Source: Saprospiraceae bacterium
GTDB taxonomy: Bacteria > Bacteroidota > Bacteroidia > Chitinophagales > Saprospiraceae
Length of the DNA stretch: 64,000 nt
NCBI GenBank assembly: GCA_041392805.1
Contig: JAWKLJ010000001.1
Coordinates: forward strand, 5,640,501 to 5,704,500
Reading direction: 5' to 3'
The translations under genes were made by a program, and so were the position numbers. The notes beneath the pieces were generated by a model. That model made no database searches and had not been told where the DNA came from. It worked only from the letters and a program-made list of their open reading frames with translations. Shown here piece by piece: positions 44,821 to 53,455 of this stretch. How positions within the stretch are numbered: position 1 is the first letter of the stretch; every line of letters starts with the position of its first letter.

Positions 44821-45790
44821 AACGCAAATTACACATTGGTACATTATTGTTAACCCCGCCGCCGGAAAAGGGAAGGCTGCTCGCTTGTGGCCGCAAATAG
44901 CCCAATTGTTGACACAGGAGGGAATTGCCTTTGAGGTGGCCTTTACCCAGCAGCATCGCCATGCAACGGAATTGGCAATGCAGGCCATTGCCCAAGGGCA
45001 CCGACACCTGATAGGCGTAGGTGGAGATGGCACCAATAATGAAGTCATCAATGGCATTTTTCAACAGCAAAGCGTTCCCTCCACGGACATCCTATATGCC
45101 TTACTACCCATCGGCACCGGAAATGACTGGATAAAAACACATGGGATTCCCAAAAAACTGCACGCTTGGCTTGCCATGTTGAAGACTGGACAAATCGATT
45201 ACCAAGATATCGGTTGGGTGGAATACCAGCAGGAGGCAGGCAGAAGGAAACATTTCTTTGCCAATGTGGCAGGAATGGCCTATGATGCCTTTGTTGTTCA
45301 CCATGTAGAACGAGCCAAATCCAGTTTGCCTAGTAAGTTTATTTACCTCTGGGTCGTTTTGCGCTGTTTGTGGTTATACCAGCTTTGTCGTGCTCGACTT
45401 ATCTTTAATGACCAAAGTGTCGAAGACCATTTTTATACCATCAACGTCGGCATATGCAAATATTCGGGGGGAGGAATGCAATTTGTTCCGCATGCCTCTC
45501 CTAAAGATGGTCACCTCGCCCTGACCTATGTGGGCCCCCTTAGCAAATGGGAGGTTATCAAAAATACCTATCGTTTTTATAATGGGAGCCTGGGAGCACA
45601 CCCCAAAGTACGCACCTTGCAAGTACAGTCGCTAGAGGTACAATCGTTGGCCAATCAAACACCTACCCTTCTCGAAGTAGATGGCGAATACTTGGGACAT
45701 ACGCCGGTTACTTTTGGGATTTTAGCAGGTGCCCTTCGCTTTATTTGCCCGTGTAAGGCGGAAGATAGAAAAGTGACAATTGTGACTTAA
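44816..45790 (+). CDS. Diacylglycerol-kinase-like lipid kinase (YegS/DagK family)
   Basis: 324 aa. HWYIIVNPAAGKGKAARLW is the N-terminal catalytic motif and LIGVGGDGTNNEVINGIF carries the nucleotide-binding GGDGT. PIGTGNDWIKTHGIP supplies the GTGND motif typical of this family. The C-terminal half is the beta-sandwich domain that completes the lipid site (TPTLLEVDGEYLGHTPVTF). It phosphorylates a lipid such as diacylglycerol or a sphingoid base; Bacteroidota make sphingolipids, so either is possible. The start ATG lies in a hairpin arm. It is not clearly in an operon with its neighbours. Confidence 0.9.
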   Translation: MQTQITHWYIIVNPAAGKGKAARLWPQIAQLLTQEGIAFEVAFTQQHRHATELAMQAIAQGHRHLIGVGGDGTNNEVINGIFQQQSVPSTDILYALLPIGTGNDWIKTHGIPKKLHAWLAMLKTGQIDYQDIGWVEYQQEAGRRKHFFANVAGMAYDAFVVHHVERAKSSLPSKFIYLWVVLRCLWLYQLCRARLIFNDQSVEDHFYTINVGICKYSGGGMQFVPHASPKDGHLALTYVGPLSKWEVIKNTYRFYNGSLGAHPKVRTLQVQSLEVQSLANQTPTLLEVDGEYLGHTPVTFGILAGALRFICPCKAEDRKVTIVT

Positions 45791-45835
45791 GCCTTTTCCT
45801 GACGTCTTAATAGCAAATCAATATATATTTTAATC

Positions 45836-46510
45836 ATGAGACTCAAACTACTACTACCAGTTTTAGCCATCCTGATCATGCCCTTTTTAGTACAAGCCCA
45901 GATACAAGAACAGGCCCGCAACATGAGTTTTGGCTCCCACAATGCCTTGATCTTAGAACTTCCGCAAAATAATAGCAGGCTAGTGGAGAAAGTATGGGAA
46001 GATTATATGAAAAGCTTTTATGATGCGAAAGCGAAATTTAATCGCAAAACAAATGAGTGGATGGCGGAAAACGCTGATATCATTGCCATAGGAAAAGGAG
46101 ATGATATTAACCTCTTTACAATCGTCGAACAGCGCGGCAATAATGTGGACTTGATTTTATGGGTGCAGTTAGTCGAACAAGATACTTACCTCTCTTCGGA
46201 TCGGTATCCAGATAGAATGATAGAAGCTGAAAAATTATTGATGCGCTTTGGTTTAGAAGTCGCACGAGAGAGCATCAAATTGGAGCTTAAAGAGGAAGAA
46301 AAAAGGTTGGATCAAATGGCAACAGACCTTAAGAAACTTAAAAATGCCAATGATCGGTACCATAAGGATATCGAAAAAGCACAAGAGGCCATCCGGAAAG
46401 CAGAGGAAGCCATCACCAAAAATGAAGGAGAACAAGCAGATATGCTAAAACAAATGGATGTGCAGCGTGAGGTTATTGAAACCGTACAGAAGAAGATTAG
46501 AGGGCTATAA
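45836..46510 (+). CDS. Secreted coiled-coil protein of unknown function
   Basis: 224 aa. MRLKLLLPVLAILIMPFLVQAQ is a signal peptide. The middle (60-120) has strands with WMAENADIIAIGKGDDINLFTIVEQRGN. The C-terminal third is a long coiled coil rich in Lys, Glu and Ala (LELKEEEKRLDQMATDLKKL ... EKAQEAIRKAEEAI). No named domain recognised. It begins 45 nt after the lipid kinase and is followed by a clear terminator, so the two may be co-transcribed. Confidence 0.7.
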   Translation: MRLKLLLPVLAILIMPFLVQAQIQEQARNMSFGSHNALILELPQNNSRLVEKVWEDYMKSFYDAKAKFNRKTNEWMAENADIIAIGKGDDINLFTIVEQRGNNVDLILWVQLVEQDTYLSSDRYPDRMIEAEKLLMRFGLEVARESIKLELKEEEKRLDQMATDLKKLKNANDRYHKDIEKAQEAIRKAEEAITKNEGEQADMLKQMDVQREVIETVQKKIRGL

Positions 46511-46544
46511 TTATAATCCCATCAATATTTAAAGTAAAGTTTTG

Positions 46545-46582
46545 GCAATCGATGGACCGAGGTTGATCGATTGCTTTTTTTT
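46545..46582 (+). terminator. Intrinsic terminator after the coiled-coil gene
   Basis: Perfect GCAATCGAT (46545-46553) and ATCGATTGC (46566-46574) arms, loop of 12 nt, then eight or more T. Confidence 0.85.
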
Positions 46583-46912
46583 TATTTCTTAAGCCATTTA
46601 GGCTATTTTTCCACATCCTGTAGGAATAAAAAGCAACGGATTAGATAGGCATAAAAAAAAATCATATCTTGTATAAAACCTGCATTTACACCAAATTAGG
46701 TTATAAGTCAAAATGTTGAAAGTGTGGAGAAAAGTGGAGTTGTCAACATTTAATAAGGAGTTATCAACAGTTTTGCCTCCCAATGTTAATAGTATGTTAC
46801 TAGTTATTCCGATTTCTAAGGATTAAATTTGTAGGCTTTGGAGTGGAAAGGACCAAGTCTATAGCGATAAAGCAGGTTTTACCTATTTTTCTAACCATTA
46901 GGATTCTACAGT
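46583..46912 (+). promoter_or_regulatory. dnaB upstream region with promoter-like box
   Basis: No gene is seen. TAAATTTG at 46824-46831 matches the TAnnTTTG -7 box and would give a leader of about 75 nt before dnaB. The rest is AT-rich without a clear operator. Confidence 0.45.
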
Positions 46913-49729
46913 ATGGCAGAAGCACAAAAACCAGCACAAACCAACACCGGGATGCGTCAGGAAAAGACCTATAAGCGCGGGGAGGACCTGTCAAGTTATG
47001 TCTTCGGCAAGGTACAGCCGCAGGCTGTACCCTTGGAAGAGGCAGTGCTAGGAGCTGTCATGTTGGATAAGGAAGCACTGCCGGTTATCGTGGATATTTT
47101 GCGAGCTGAAAGTTTTTACCTCGATGCGCACAAGGCGATCTACAAGGCCATGCTCCATTTGTTTGAAAAATCTCAACCCATCGATCTACTGACGGTCACC
47201 GAAGAACTCCGAAAAGCCGGTGATCTCGAACTGGTAGGTGGCCCTGTTTATATTGTAGAATTGACCAATAAAGTGGCTTCGGCAGCCAATATTGAGTTCC
47301 ATGCGCGGATTATTTCCCAAAAATATATTCAACGTGAACTGATCACCGTTTCCACCAAGGTGATCCGCGACGCCTTCGAAGATACTACCGACGTCTTTCA
47401 GCTGCTTGATGATGCCGAACAAGGCCTCTTTGCCATCGCCCAACAAAATATGAGCAGGGGCTACGACTCCATGAGTACCCTTGCCAGCAAAGCGCTGAAG
47501 CAGATCGAAGAGATGAAAAACCAAAAGGGTGGGCTCACGGGAGTCCCTACGGGCTTTACCGAATTGGATCGCCTGACTTCCGGTTTCCAACCTTCGGATT
47601 TGATCATCCTGGCTGCACGGCCGGGGATGGGGAAAACAGCTTTCACCTTATCCCTCGCCAAGAACGCGGCGGTCGAATTCAATAAACCAGTTGCCTTTTT
47701 CTCCCTGGAGATGTCGAGCCTGCAGTTGGCACAGCGGATCATTTCTATGGAGGCCGAGATTTCGGGGATGAAGATGCGGAATGGCCAATTGGAGGACTAC
47801 GAATGGCAGCAATTACATAGCGCAATTGAACGGATAGGGGAGGCCCCCATTTTTATCGATGATACGCCCGGTATCAATGTATTCGAACTACGTGCCAAGT
47901 GTCGTCGGCTCAAAATGCAACACGATATCCAGTTGATCATGATTGACTACCTCCAGCTCATGAGCGGCGGCGGCGAAACGCATAAAGGCGGCAATCGAGA
48001 ACAAGAGGTAAGTGCGATTTCACGCGCCTTGAAAGGTCTGGCTAAGGAGTTGAATGTGCCCGTGATTGCTCTTTCTCAGCTCAGTCGGGCAGTAGAGACC
48101 CGTGGAGGGACCAAAAGGCCTCAGTTGAGCGATTTGAGAGAGTCCGGCTGCCTTACAGGTGATGCTGTTCTACAAAATGCAGAAACTGGAGAATGGGTGA
48201 CCATAAAGGATTTGGCTGATAGAAAAGAACAAACCCCCTTCAGGGTACAAAGCCTAGGAAAAGATTTTAAAATAAAAGAACATGTGTTGACCAAAGCTTT
48301 TTATTCAGGTAAAAAGCAAGTCTTTGAACTAAAAACGCGGACCGGAAGATCAATTAAAGCCAGCGCTAATCATCCGTTTTTTAAACTGGAAGGTTGGACC
48401 CGACTGGATAATTTACAGGTAGGTGAAAAAATAGCAGTACCACGTCAAATAGGTATTAAAAAACCTTCCAACCCCATTTCTGAGGATGAAGCCATTTTAT
48501 TAGCTCATTTGGTTGGAGATGGATGCATTTTACCAAAACAGCCCTACCATTATACCAGTGCAGACATGGTAAATATTCTTGAGGTAAATAAGAAAGTAGA
48601 AACCATTTTTGGTATAAAAGGAAAAGTTGTTTCTCAAAAAAACTGGTATCATACTTATCTTAAAAGTCCATTTCAGCTTACACATGGAAAAAAACATCCC
48701 ATTACAGAATGGTACCAGCAACTTGGAATTCCCCGAGTAAGATCTTATGAAAAAGAATTGCCTGCTGGATTATTTCAATGCGATGATCAAATCATTCAAC
48801 AATTTATTCATCATTTATGGTCGACGGATGGCAATGTCAGTTGGAAAAAATTGAAAGGACGGAAACCTTCAGCTGCTATTTATTATGCATCTACAAGTCA
48901 AAAATTGATTCTTCAATTACAAGGATTACTGCTTCGCCTTGGCGTATTGTCTACTTTAAGAAGCGTAGATCAGGGAGCTTACCGGCCCATTTTCCAATTG
49001 CATATCCAAGGTGCATCTGAACAGCTTAAATTTTTAAGAAAAATTGGTTGCTTTGGCGAACGTGGGAAAATAATACCTCAATTGGTTGAAGCTTTAATGG
49101 AAATTCAGCCTAATCCAAATACCGACACGATCCCAAAAGAATTATGGGATTTAAGCATTAAACCTTTGATGAAAGAAATGGGCATAACTCAATCTCAATT
49201 TGCCGGTTTTTTTGGTATCACTAAATCGTCTGCTACTTATAAAACAAGTATCTCCAGAGAACGACTTAACCGTATAACTGCCTTGATTCCATCGCAGCGC
49301 CTGCAACAATTAGCTCAATCGGATATATTGTGGGATGAAATAGTCTCCATTACCCCTTTAGGTGTGGAGGACGTTTATGATGCTACCGTAGAAGATGTTC
49401 ATAATTTTGTGGCTAACAACATCGTTGTTCATAATTCTATCGAACAAGATGCTGATATTGTGTCGTTTATATATAGACCAGAATATTATCAGATACTAGA
49501 AGACGAGGAAGGGCAGTCCCTCAAAGATGTCGCAGAGATCATCGTGGCCAAGCACCGCCATGGCGCCCTAAAGACCGTCAAGCTTCGCTTCACCGCCGAA
49601 TTCGCACGCTTCTCAGACCTTGAAGACACCGACTTTAGCGCCCTTCCTGACGAAAACTTCGACCCCGCGTCTTATGCCAATATCATTACCCGACCATCAA
49701 AAATGAATGACGAGGATATTCCGTTTTAA
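46913..49729 (+). CDS. dnaB: Replicative DNA helicase DnaB, interrupted by an intein
   Basis: 938 aa as translated; about 509 aa after removal of the intein, the normal DnaB size. N-terminal domain with VPLEEAVLGAVMLDKEALP; RecA-like core with Walker A RPGMGKTAFT (Lys/Thr about 241-242), FFSLEMSSLQLAQR, Walker B LIMIDYLQLMSGG and QLSRAVETR. The sequence is split between DLRESG (residue 412) and SIEQDADIVSFIYRPEYY. It unwinds DNA at the replication fork. The extein is GC-richer by eye than the intein. The start MAEAQKPAQTN follows a plausible promoter; no neighbour shares its operon. Confidence 0.96.
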   Translation: MAEAQKPAQTNTGMRQEKTYKRGEDLSSYVFGKVQPQAVPLEEAVLGAVMLDKEALPVIVDILRAESFYLDAHKAIYKAMLHLFEKSQPIDLLTVTEELRKAGDLELVGGPVYIVELTNKVASAANIEFHARIISQKYIQRELITVSTKVIRDAFEDTTDVFQLLDDAEQGLFAIAQQNMSRGYDSMSTLASKALKQIEEMKNQKGGLTGVPTGFTELDRLTSGFQPSDLIILAARPGMGKTAFTLSLAKNAAVEFNKPVAFFSLEMSSLQLAQRIISMEAEISGMKMRNGQLEDYEWQQLHSAIERIGEAPIFIDDTPGINVFELRAKCRRLKMQHDIQLIMIDYLQLMSGGGETHKGGNREQEVSAISRALKGLAKELNVPVIALSQLSRAVETRGGTKRPQLSDLRESGCLTGDAVLQNAETGEWVTIKDLADRKEQTPFRVQSLGKDFKIKEHVLTKAFYSGKKQVFELKTRTGRSIKASANHPFFKLEGWTRLDNLQVGEKIAVPRQIGIKKPSNPISEDEAILLAHLVGDGCILPKQPYHYTSADMVNILEVNKKVETIFGIKGKVVSQKNWYHTYLKSPFQLTHGKKHPITEWYQQLGIPRVRSYEKELPAGLFQCDDQIIQQFIHHLWSTDGNVSWKKLKGRKPSAAIYYASTSQKLILQLQGLLLRLGVLSTLRSVDQGAYRPIFQLHIQGASEQLKFLRKIGCFGERGKIIPQLVEALMEIQPNPNTDTIPKELWDLSIKPLMKEMGITQSQFAGFFGITKSSATYKTSISRERLNRITALIPSQRLQQLAQSDILWDEIVSITPLGVEDVYDATVEDVHNFVANNIVVHNSIEQDADIVSFIYRPEYYQILEDEEGQSLKDVAEIIVAKHRHGALKTVKLRFTAEFARFSDLEDTDFSALPDENFDPASYANIITRPSKMNDEDIPF
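48149..49435 (+). mobile_element. DnaB intein with LAGLIDADG homing endonuclease domain, 429 aa
   Basis: Self-splicing insertion in frame, residues 413-841 of the precursor. It starts with Cys413 (CLTGDAVLQN, block A), has ASANHPFFK (block B with the conserved His), endonuclease motifs LAHLVGDGCI and LWSTDGNV (dodecapeptides, one acidic residue each), and ends VEDVHNFVANNIVVHN with His-Asn followed by Ser842 as the +1 nucleophile. A helix-turn-helix-like stretch (MGITQSQFAGFFGITKSS) lies between the second dodecapeptide and the C-terminal splicing block. The insertion site (RESG/SIEQD) is the one used by the Synechocystis DnaB intein. Both splicing ends and the endonuclease look intact. Confidence 0.95.
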
Positions 49730-49948
49730 ATAGCGTTACCGACAGCTATCTTTTAAGAAATCTCCATGCAAATGTTCCACCCCATCTTTCTCCATCCGTA
49801 AAAGATTCCGAAAAGTGATGTCTTTGTCGATGAACGACTGAAAAGAGCGCCCGTGCTAATAGCCAATTTTCAGCAAATCCTTTTTATTTGCTAATTTTAG
49901 GCTTCTTTTGTTTAACAACTGCTTTAAAAAGTGAAAAATTAATTCGAC

Positions 49949-50497
49949 ATGAAAAAATTTGGTTTAGTATTTTCCATGGGACTCATCGCCCTTTTCTGTT
50001 CCTTGCAGGTTAATGCACAGGATAAGCCAGCACCTAGCCCACTTGGTAAAGTGTATCAAAGAGTAGGGGTCACAGATATCGAAGTTACTTACTCTCGTCC
50101 AGGAAGGAAAGAGCGGACCATATTTGCTGCCGATGGGCTGGCGCCTTTTGGAAAACTCTGGCGGACGGGCGCTAATTCAGCTACCAAAATATCCTTCAGT
50201 ACAGCTGTTACATTTGGTGGGAAAGAAGTTCCAGCAGGAGAGTATGCTCTTTTTTCTATTCCAGGTGCAGAAGAGTGGACGATTATTCTCAACTCCGATA
50301 CCGCTCAAGGAGGAACGGGTAGTTACAAGGAGGACAAGGATGTGGCCAGGGTAAAGGTCCCTGCCGGACAGTGGGATGCTACAGTAGAAACGTTCACCAT
50401 CGTCTTTGGAAATGTAAAAGACACTTCAACGGATCTAGGTATCTTCTGGGAAAAAACGGCCATTGCTATTCCTATTCAAGTAGAAAAAACCTGGTAG
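49949..50497 (+). CDS. DUF2911 family secreted protein
   Basis: 182 aa. MKKFGLVFSMGLIALFCSLQVNAQ is a signal peptide. The mature part follows the DUF2911 pattern: VYQRVGVTDIEVTYSRPGRKERTIF, FGKLWRTGANSATKISFS, VPAGEYALFSIPGAEEWTIILNS. These proteins are common in Bacteroidota periplasm or outer membrane; biochemical role unknown. It lies alone with a hairpin downstream. Confidence 0.88.
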   Translation: MKKFGLVFSMGLIALFCSLQVNAQDKPAPSPLGKVYQRVGVTDIEVTYSRPGRKERTIFAADGLAPFGKLWRTGANSATKISFSTAVTFGGKEVPAGEYALFSIPGAEEWTIILNSDTAQGGTGSYKEDKDVARVKVPAGQWDATVETFTIVFGNVKDTSTDLGIFWEKTAIAIPIQVEKTW

Positions 50498-50512
50498 TTT
50501 TAAAACCCTGAG

Positions 50513-50545
50513 AGATGGCAGGTGTTGTTCAACATCCTGCCATCT
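50513..50545 (+). terminator. Strong hairpin after the DUF2911 gene
   Basis: AGATGGCAGGTGTTG (50513-50527) and its complement ending CCTGCCATCT (50536-50545) pair with one extra base on the right. Only a short AT-rich tail follows, so the hairpin may act as terminator or 3' stabiliser. Confidence 0.6.
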
Positions 50546-50590
50546 TAAATGCTTTCCCTACTTTCTACTCCCATCTATTTTTTTTAGCCC

Positions 50591-50615
50591 AAAGGGTGAC
50601 CTCCAAACATGCTCT
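50591..50615. repeat. Solo end of the 270-bp element
   Basis: AAAGGGTGACCTCCAAACAT (50591-50610, then GCTCT) matches the right end of the element at 36016-36285 with one mismatch over 25 bp. No second end lies nearby, suggesting a remnant. Confidence 0.55.
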
Positions 50616-50719
50616 TATACATCTTGCCAATAGTTTTTTCATCTATACAAGATTCCTTCGAATTAAAACATCCACTAAATGAGGCCATTAGACACATCTA
50701 AAAGCCTGGCAATAAATTT

Positions 50720-50753
50720 TTTGAAAAAAATCTCCTAACTTCGGTTACCTTTT
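50720..50753 (+). promoter_or_regulatory. Candidate promoter of the sigma/PorP/PorE operon
   Basis: TTTG (50720-50723) and TACCTTTT (50746-50753) are 22 nt apart, close to the Bacteroidota -33/-7 arrangement. Leader about 25 nt to the sigma start. Confidence 0.45.
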
Positions 50754-50784
50754 TGGCAAAAATGCAATAATACAGTAAGGAAGC

Positions 50785-51369
50785 ATGAACGAACATTCAG
50801 AAAAAGCGCTGTTGAAAGCATTAAGAGGAGAAGAACAGCGTGAAATTGATAAAGCTTTAGCTCAGTTATATCGACAATATTACCCGGCAATTAAAAGGCT
50901 GGTTAAACAAAATAGCGGTACGGAAGAGGAAGCAGATGATATTTTTCAGGATGTAGTGTATACTTTTTATACAAAGCTCCGGCAGGAGGGCTTAGAACTG
51001 TACAGCACAATCCAAACTTATTTGTATTCAATTGCTAGAAATATTTGGCTAAATGAATTGCGGAGGCGAAATAGCGCCTCCAGATTAGTAGAAACATATG
51101 ATTATTTGGATCTAAGCAACGACCAATTGTCGACTATGGTCCTCACCGAGCAAAATAGAGAAATGGCTAAATTGATCCAGGGTTTGGGAGAACAATGCCA
51201 ACAAATCCTGAATTATTACTACTTCGAACGGTTTAAAATGAAAAAAGTAGCTGAATTGATGGGTTTTACGAATGAACAAGTAGCGAAAAACAAAAAGTCA
51301 AACTGTTTAAAAAAGTTAAAAGCCGTGGTCCAGGAAAAGCAAGAATGGCGTCAATGGTTTCAATCTTAA
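50785..51369 (+). CDS. ECF-type RNA polymerase sigma factor
   Basis: 194 aa. LYRQYYPAIKRLVKQNSGTEEEADDIFQDVVYTFYTKL is region 2 with the acidic EEADDIFQD; IQTYLYSIARNIWLNELRRR follows. LGEQCQQILNYYYFERFKMKKVAELMGFTNEQVAKNKK is region 4 with the helix-turn-helix. No signal or membrane part. It is the first gene of a rightward set: anti-sigma-like gene 3 nt downstream, then PorP- and PorE-like genes. In Bacteroidota an ECF sigma (SigP) controls type IX secretion genes, so a similar role is plausible but unproven. Confidence 0.9.
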   Translation: MNEHSEKALLKALRGEEQREIDKALAQLYRQYYPAIKRLVKQNSGTEEEADDIFQDVVYTFYTKLRQEGLELYSTIQTYLYSIARNIWLNELRRRNSASRLVETYDYLDLSNDQLSTMVLTEQNREMAKLIQGLGEQCQQILNYYYFERFKMKKVAELMGFTNEQVAKNKKSNCLKKLKAVVQEKQEWRQWFQS

Positions 51370-51372
51370 GTT

Positions 51373-52134
51373 ATGAAAGCAATGGAACAAAAAATAGATG
51401 ATTTTTTATTAGATCGATTGCCTGAAGCAGAACGAAATGCATTTGAAACGGCCTTAGCAAGGGATCCGGAACTGGCAAGGGCCCTACATCTTCAAAAAGA
51501 GATTATGGGTGGGGTACAAGTGTTGGGGCGAGAACAATTCAAAGCGCGTTTACGCAGGATTCAGCAAGCTGTTCAGGTAGAAGATACCATCCCATCACCT
51601 GCTATATCTAAGACCACCCCTTCTTGGTGGTGGTGGCTTTTAGGGGCCATTGCGATTGGTTTGCTTTTGCTGTTATTATGGCTCTCTCGTGTTCCTGCTG
51701 AGACACCCGCTGGTATTTATGCTGATTTTTTTGAGCCTTTTGCGGTATCTATTATTCAGCGCGATCCTTCCGAAAATGCCTTATTCGATGAATTAAAAAT
51801 GGCTTATGACAGTAGAGATTATAGTGCATTTATTAATCGCTTTAGTCCTTTACAAACAGGGTATACCCACCATCCTGAATTGTTACTAGCGCTGGGTATC
51901 AGTTACCTGGCAACCGGGCAGCCTGCGGAAGCAGGTCGCGTCTTGGAGGGCTTGGAAAATGGCAATTATGGGGCATATCGAGACCAAGCTCGTTGGTACC
52001 GCGCATTGGCCGCAGTCAGCGCTAATCAACCTTCTGAAGCAAAGGTTATGCTTGATCGCTTAGCGACAGACCCTTTAGCTGATCACCACAAAGAAGCAAA
52101 GCGCTTATTAAAGCGCTTGGACAGGTTAAAATAA
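51373..52134 (+). CDS. Anti-sigma-like membrane protein with TPR-type periplasmic part
   Basis: 253 aa. The N-terminus (MKAMEQKIDDFLLDRLPEAE...FETALARDPELARALHLQKE) resembles the small cytoplasmic anti-sigma region found in many such pairs. One membrane helix follows (about 85-107, SWWWWLLGAIAIGLLLLLLW), then a periplasmic part with TPR-like helices: LLLALGISYLATGQPAEAGRVL, ARWYRALAAVSANQPSEAKVML. Three nt separate it from the sigma gene, so they are coupled. It is likely the membrane inhibitor of the sigma factor. Confidence 0.75.
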   Translation: MKAMEQKIDDFLLDRLPEAERNAFETALARDPELARALHLQKEIMGGVQVLGREQFKARLRRIQQAVQVEDTIPSPAISKTTPSWWWWLLGAIAIGLLLLLLWLSRVPAETPAGIYADFFEPFAVSIIQRDPSENALFDELKMAYDSRDYSAFINRFSPLQTGYTHHPELLLALGISYLATGQPAEAGRVLEGLENGNYGAYRDQARWYRALAAVSANQPSEAKVMLDRLATDPLADHHKEAKRLLKRLDRLK

Positions 52135-52308
52135 GCCAATGTCACGCTTGAAAATTGTGAAATAAAGTAAGGTTTGGTTGTTCAACTTACGTTTAAGGAC
52201 TAACTTGTGGGTCAATTGCTCAAATTTAAACAAAAAGAACTATCTTTCGCTTTTGTCTTTTGGGACCGGAATAGCAGCTCGATAAATATTGATGTCAAAA
52301 TTACATTT

Positions 52309-53382
52309 ATGAAGCTTGTAAAACTTTTACTCCTTTTTATTACGATAATTTCGCTGGAAACGCTTAGTGCACAAGATATCCACAACACCTTATTTAATAT
52401 GTCGCCGCTAACCCTTAATCCTGCGCTAACTGGGGCTTTTGAGGGGACAGCCCGGATAGGGGGCATTTATCGTGCACAAGATTTTGCACTTTCTAGTGGC
52501 GAAGGCTATTCGACACCCTCCTTTTATATTGATGCCCCCATCTTTAGGGGGTTCCGACCCAGAGATTGGATAGGGGTAGGCATGATGTTTTATCAAGATA
52601 ATGCGGGGTCCTTAAATTTAAAGACTACGACCAGCCAGTTATCTGGTGCCTATCATTTGGCAATGGATAAAAAAGGGGAAAGCATGTTGACCTTTGCGGT
52701 TCAGTGGGGGAGTGTGCAACGGTCCATTGACCCCAGCCGTGGCGTATATAGTGATACTTATGCAGAAGTCTATGGAGGGTTGGGCAATCAATCGACAGAA
52801 GATCCACTTGCCGCTGGGGGTACCGGCGGTGGTGGTAGTGGTGGTAACCAAGAAACGAAAAAATCATTTTCAGATATTGGTGCAGGTGTGATGCTGCGAT
52901 CCAAGGTCGGGGATGCATCCAACCTAGAGCTTGGCCTGGCATATGGCCATTTAACCACACCTGCTTATAACTTTGTCTCAGGAGGTGTTGCAGGGTCAAA
53001 TGCTAATAAACGCCCCGCAAGAATTACGGCCCACGGTCGTTTGGTCATGCCTTTACAGGGTAAGTGGACTTTTGAACCTACTTTCTTGTTTCAAAGTACC
53101 AGCGCGGCTACCGAAGTGGGACTACAAGCTTGGGCGGGGCATCAAATTAATCCTGATACCAAGCTTAACTTTGGACTCGGTTATCGCTTTGGGGACGCTG
53201 GCAAATTCCTCTTTGGCGTAGAGCATAAAGACCTGAAGGCCGCCATTGCATATGACTTATCGCTTTCTTCCAAAAATCAAATAAACAATTATCAAGGGGC
53301 AATAGAATTGGCAGCTTATTATATTCTGAAAATTTATAAAAAGCCGGATGTGAAACCTGCTATCCTTTGTCCAAGATTTTAA
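52309..53382 (+). CDS. PorP/SprF family type IX secretion-associated membrane protein
   Basis: About 357 aa from the ATG at 52309 (MKLVKLLLLFITIISLETLSAQ, signal peptide); the frame opens 34 codons earlier. FNMSPLTLNPALTGAFEGTARIGGIYRAQD is the family hallmark, followed by amphipathic beta strands of an outer-membrane barrel. A Gly-rich loop (GGTGGGGSGG, about 180) is a short insertion. In Bacteroidota PorP/SprF proteins anchor or assist secretion of adhesins by the T9SS. The next gene encodes a PorE-like partner 73 nt downstream. Confidence 0.88.
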   Translation: MKLVKLLLLFITIISLETLSAQDIHNTLFNMSPLTLNPALTGAFEGTARIGGIYRAQDFALSSGEGYSTPSFYIDAPIFRGFRPRDWIGVGMMFYQDNAGSLNLKTTTSQLSGAYHLAMDKKGESMLTFAVQWGSVQRSIDPSRGVYSDTYAEVYGGLGNQSTEDPLAAGGTGGGGSGGNQETKKSFSDIGAGVMLRSKVGDASNLELGLAYGHLTTPAYNFVSGGVAGSNANKRPARITAHGRLVMPLQGKWTFEPTFLFQSTSAATEVGLQAWAGHQINPDTKLNFGLGYRFGDAGKFLFGVEHKDLKAAIAYDLSLSSKNQINNYQGAIELAAYYILKIYKKPDVKPAILCPRF

Positions 53383-53455
53383 CAAATTATTAAGCAAGAT
53401 TTTAAAAATTCTTCGTTTAATAATAGATAATCCTTGGATCTCAAACCTCAATGAT

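Noticed and set aside
48149..49435. dnaB broken by an insertion or frameshift
   Set aside because: The frame is continuous and the insert has complete splicing and endonuclease motifs, so it is an intein rather than damage.
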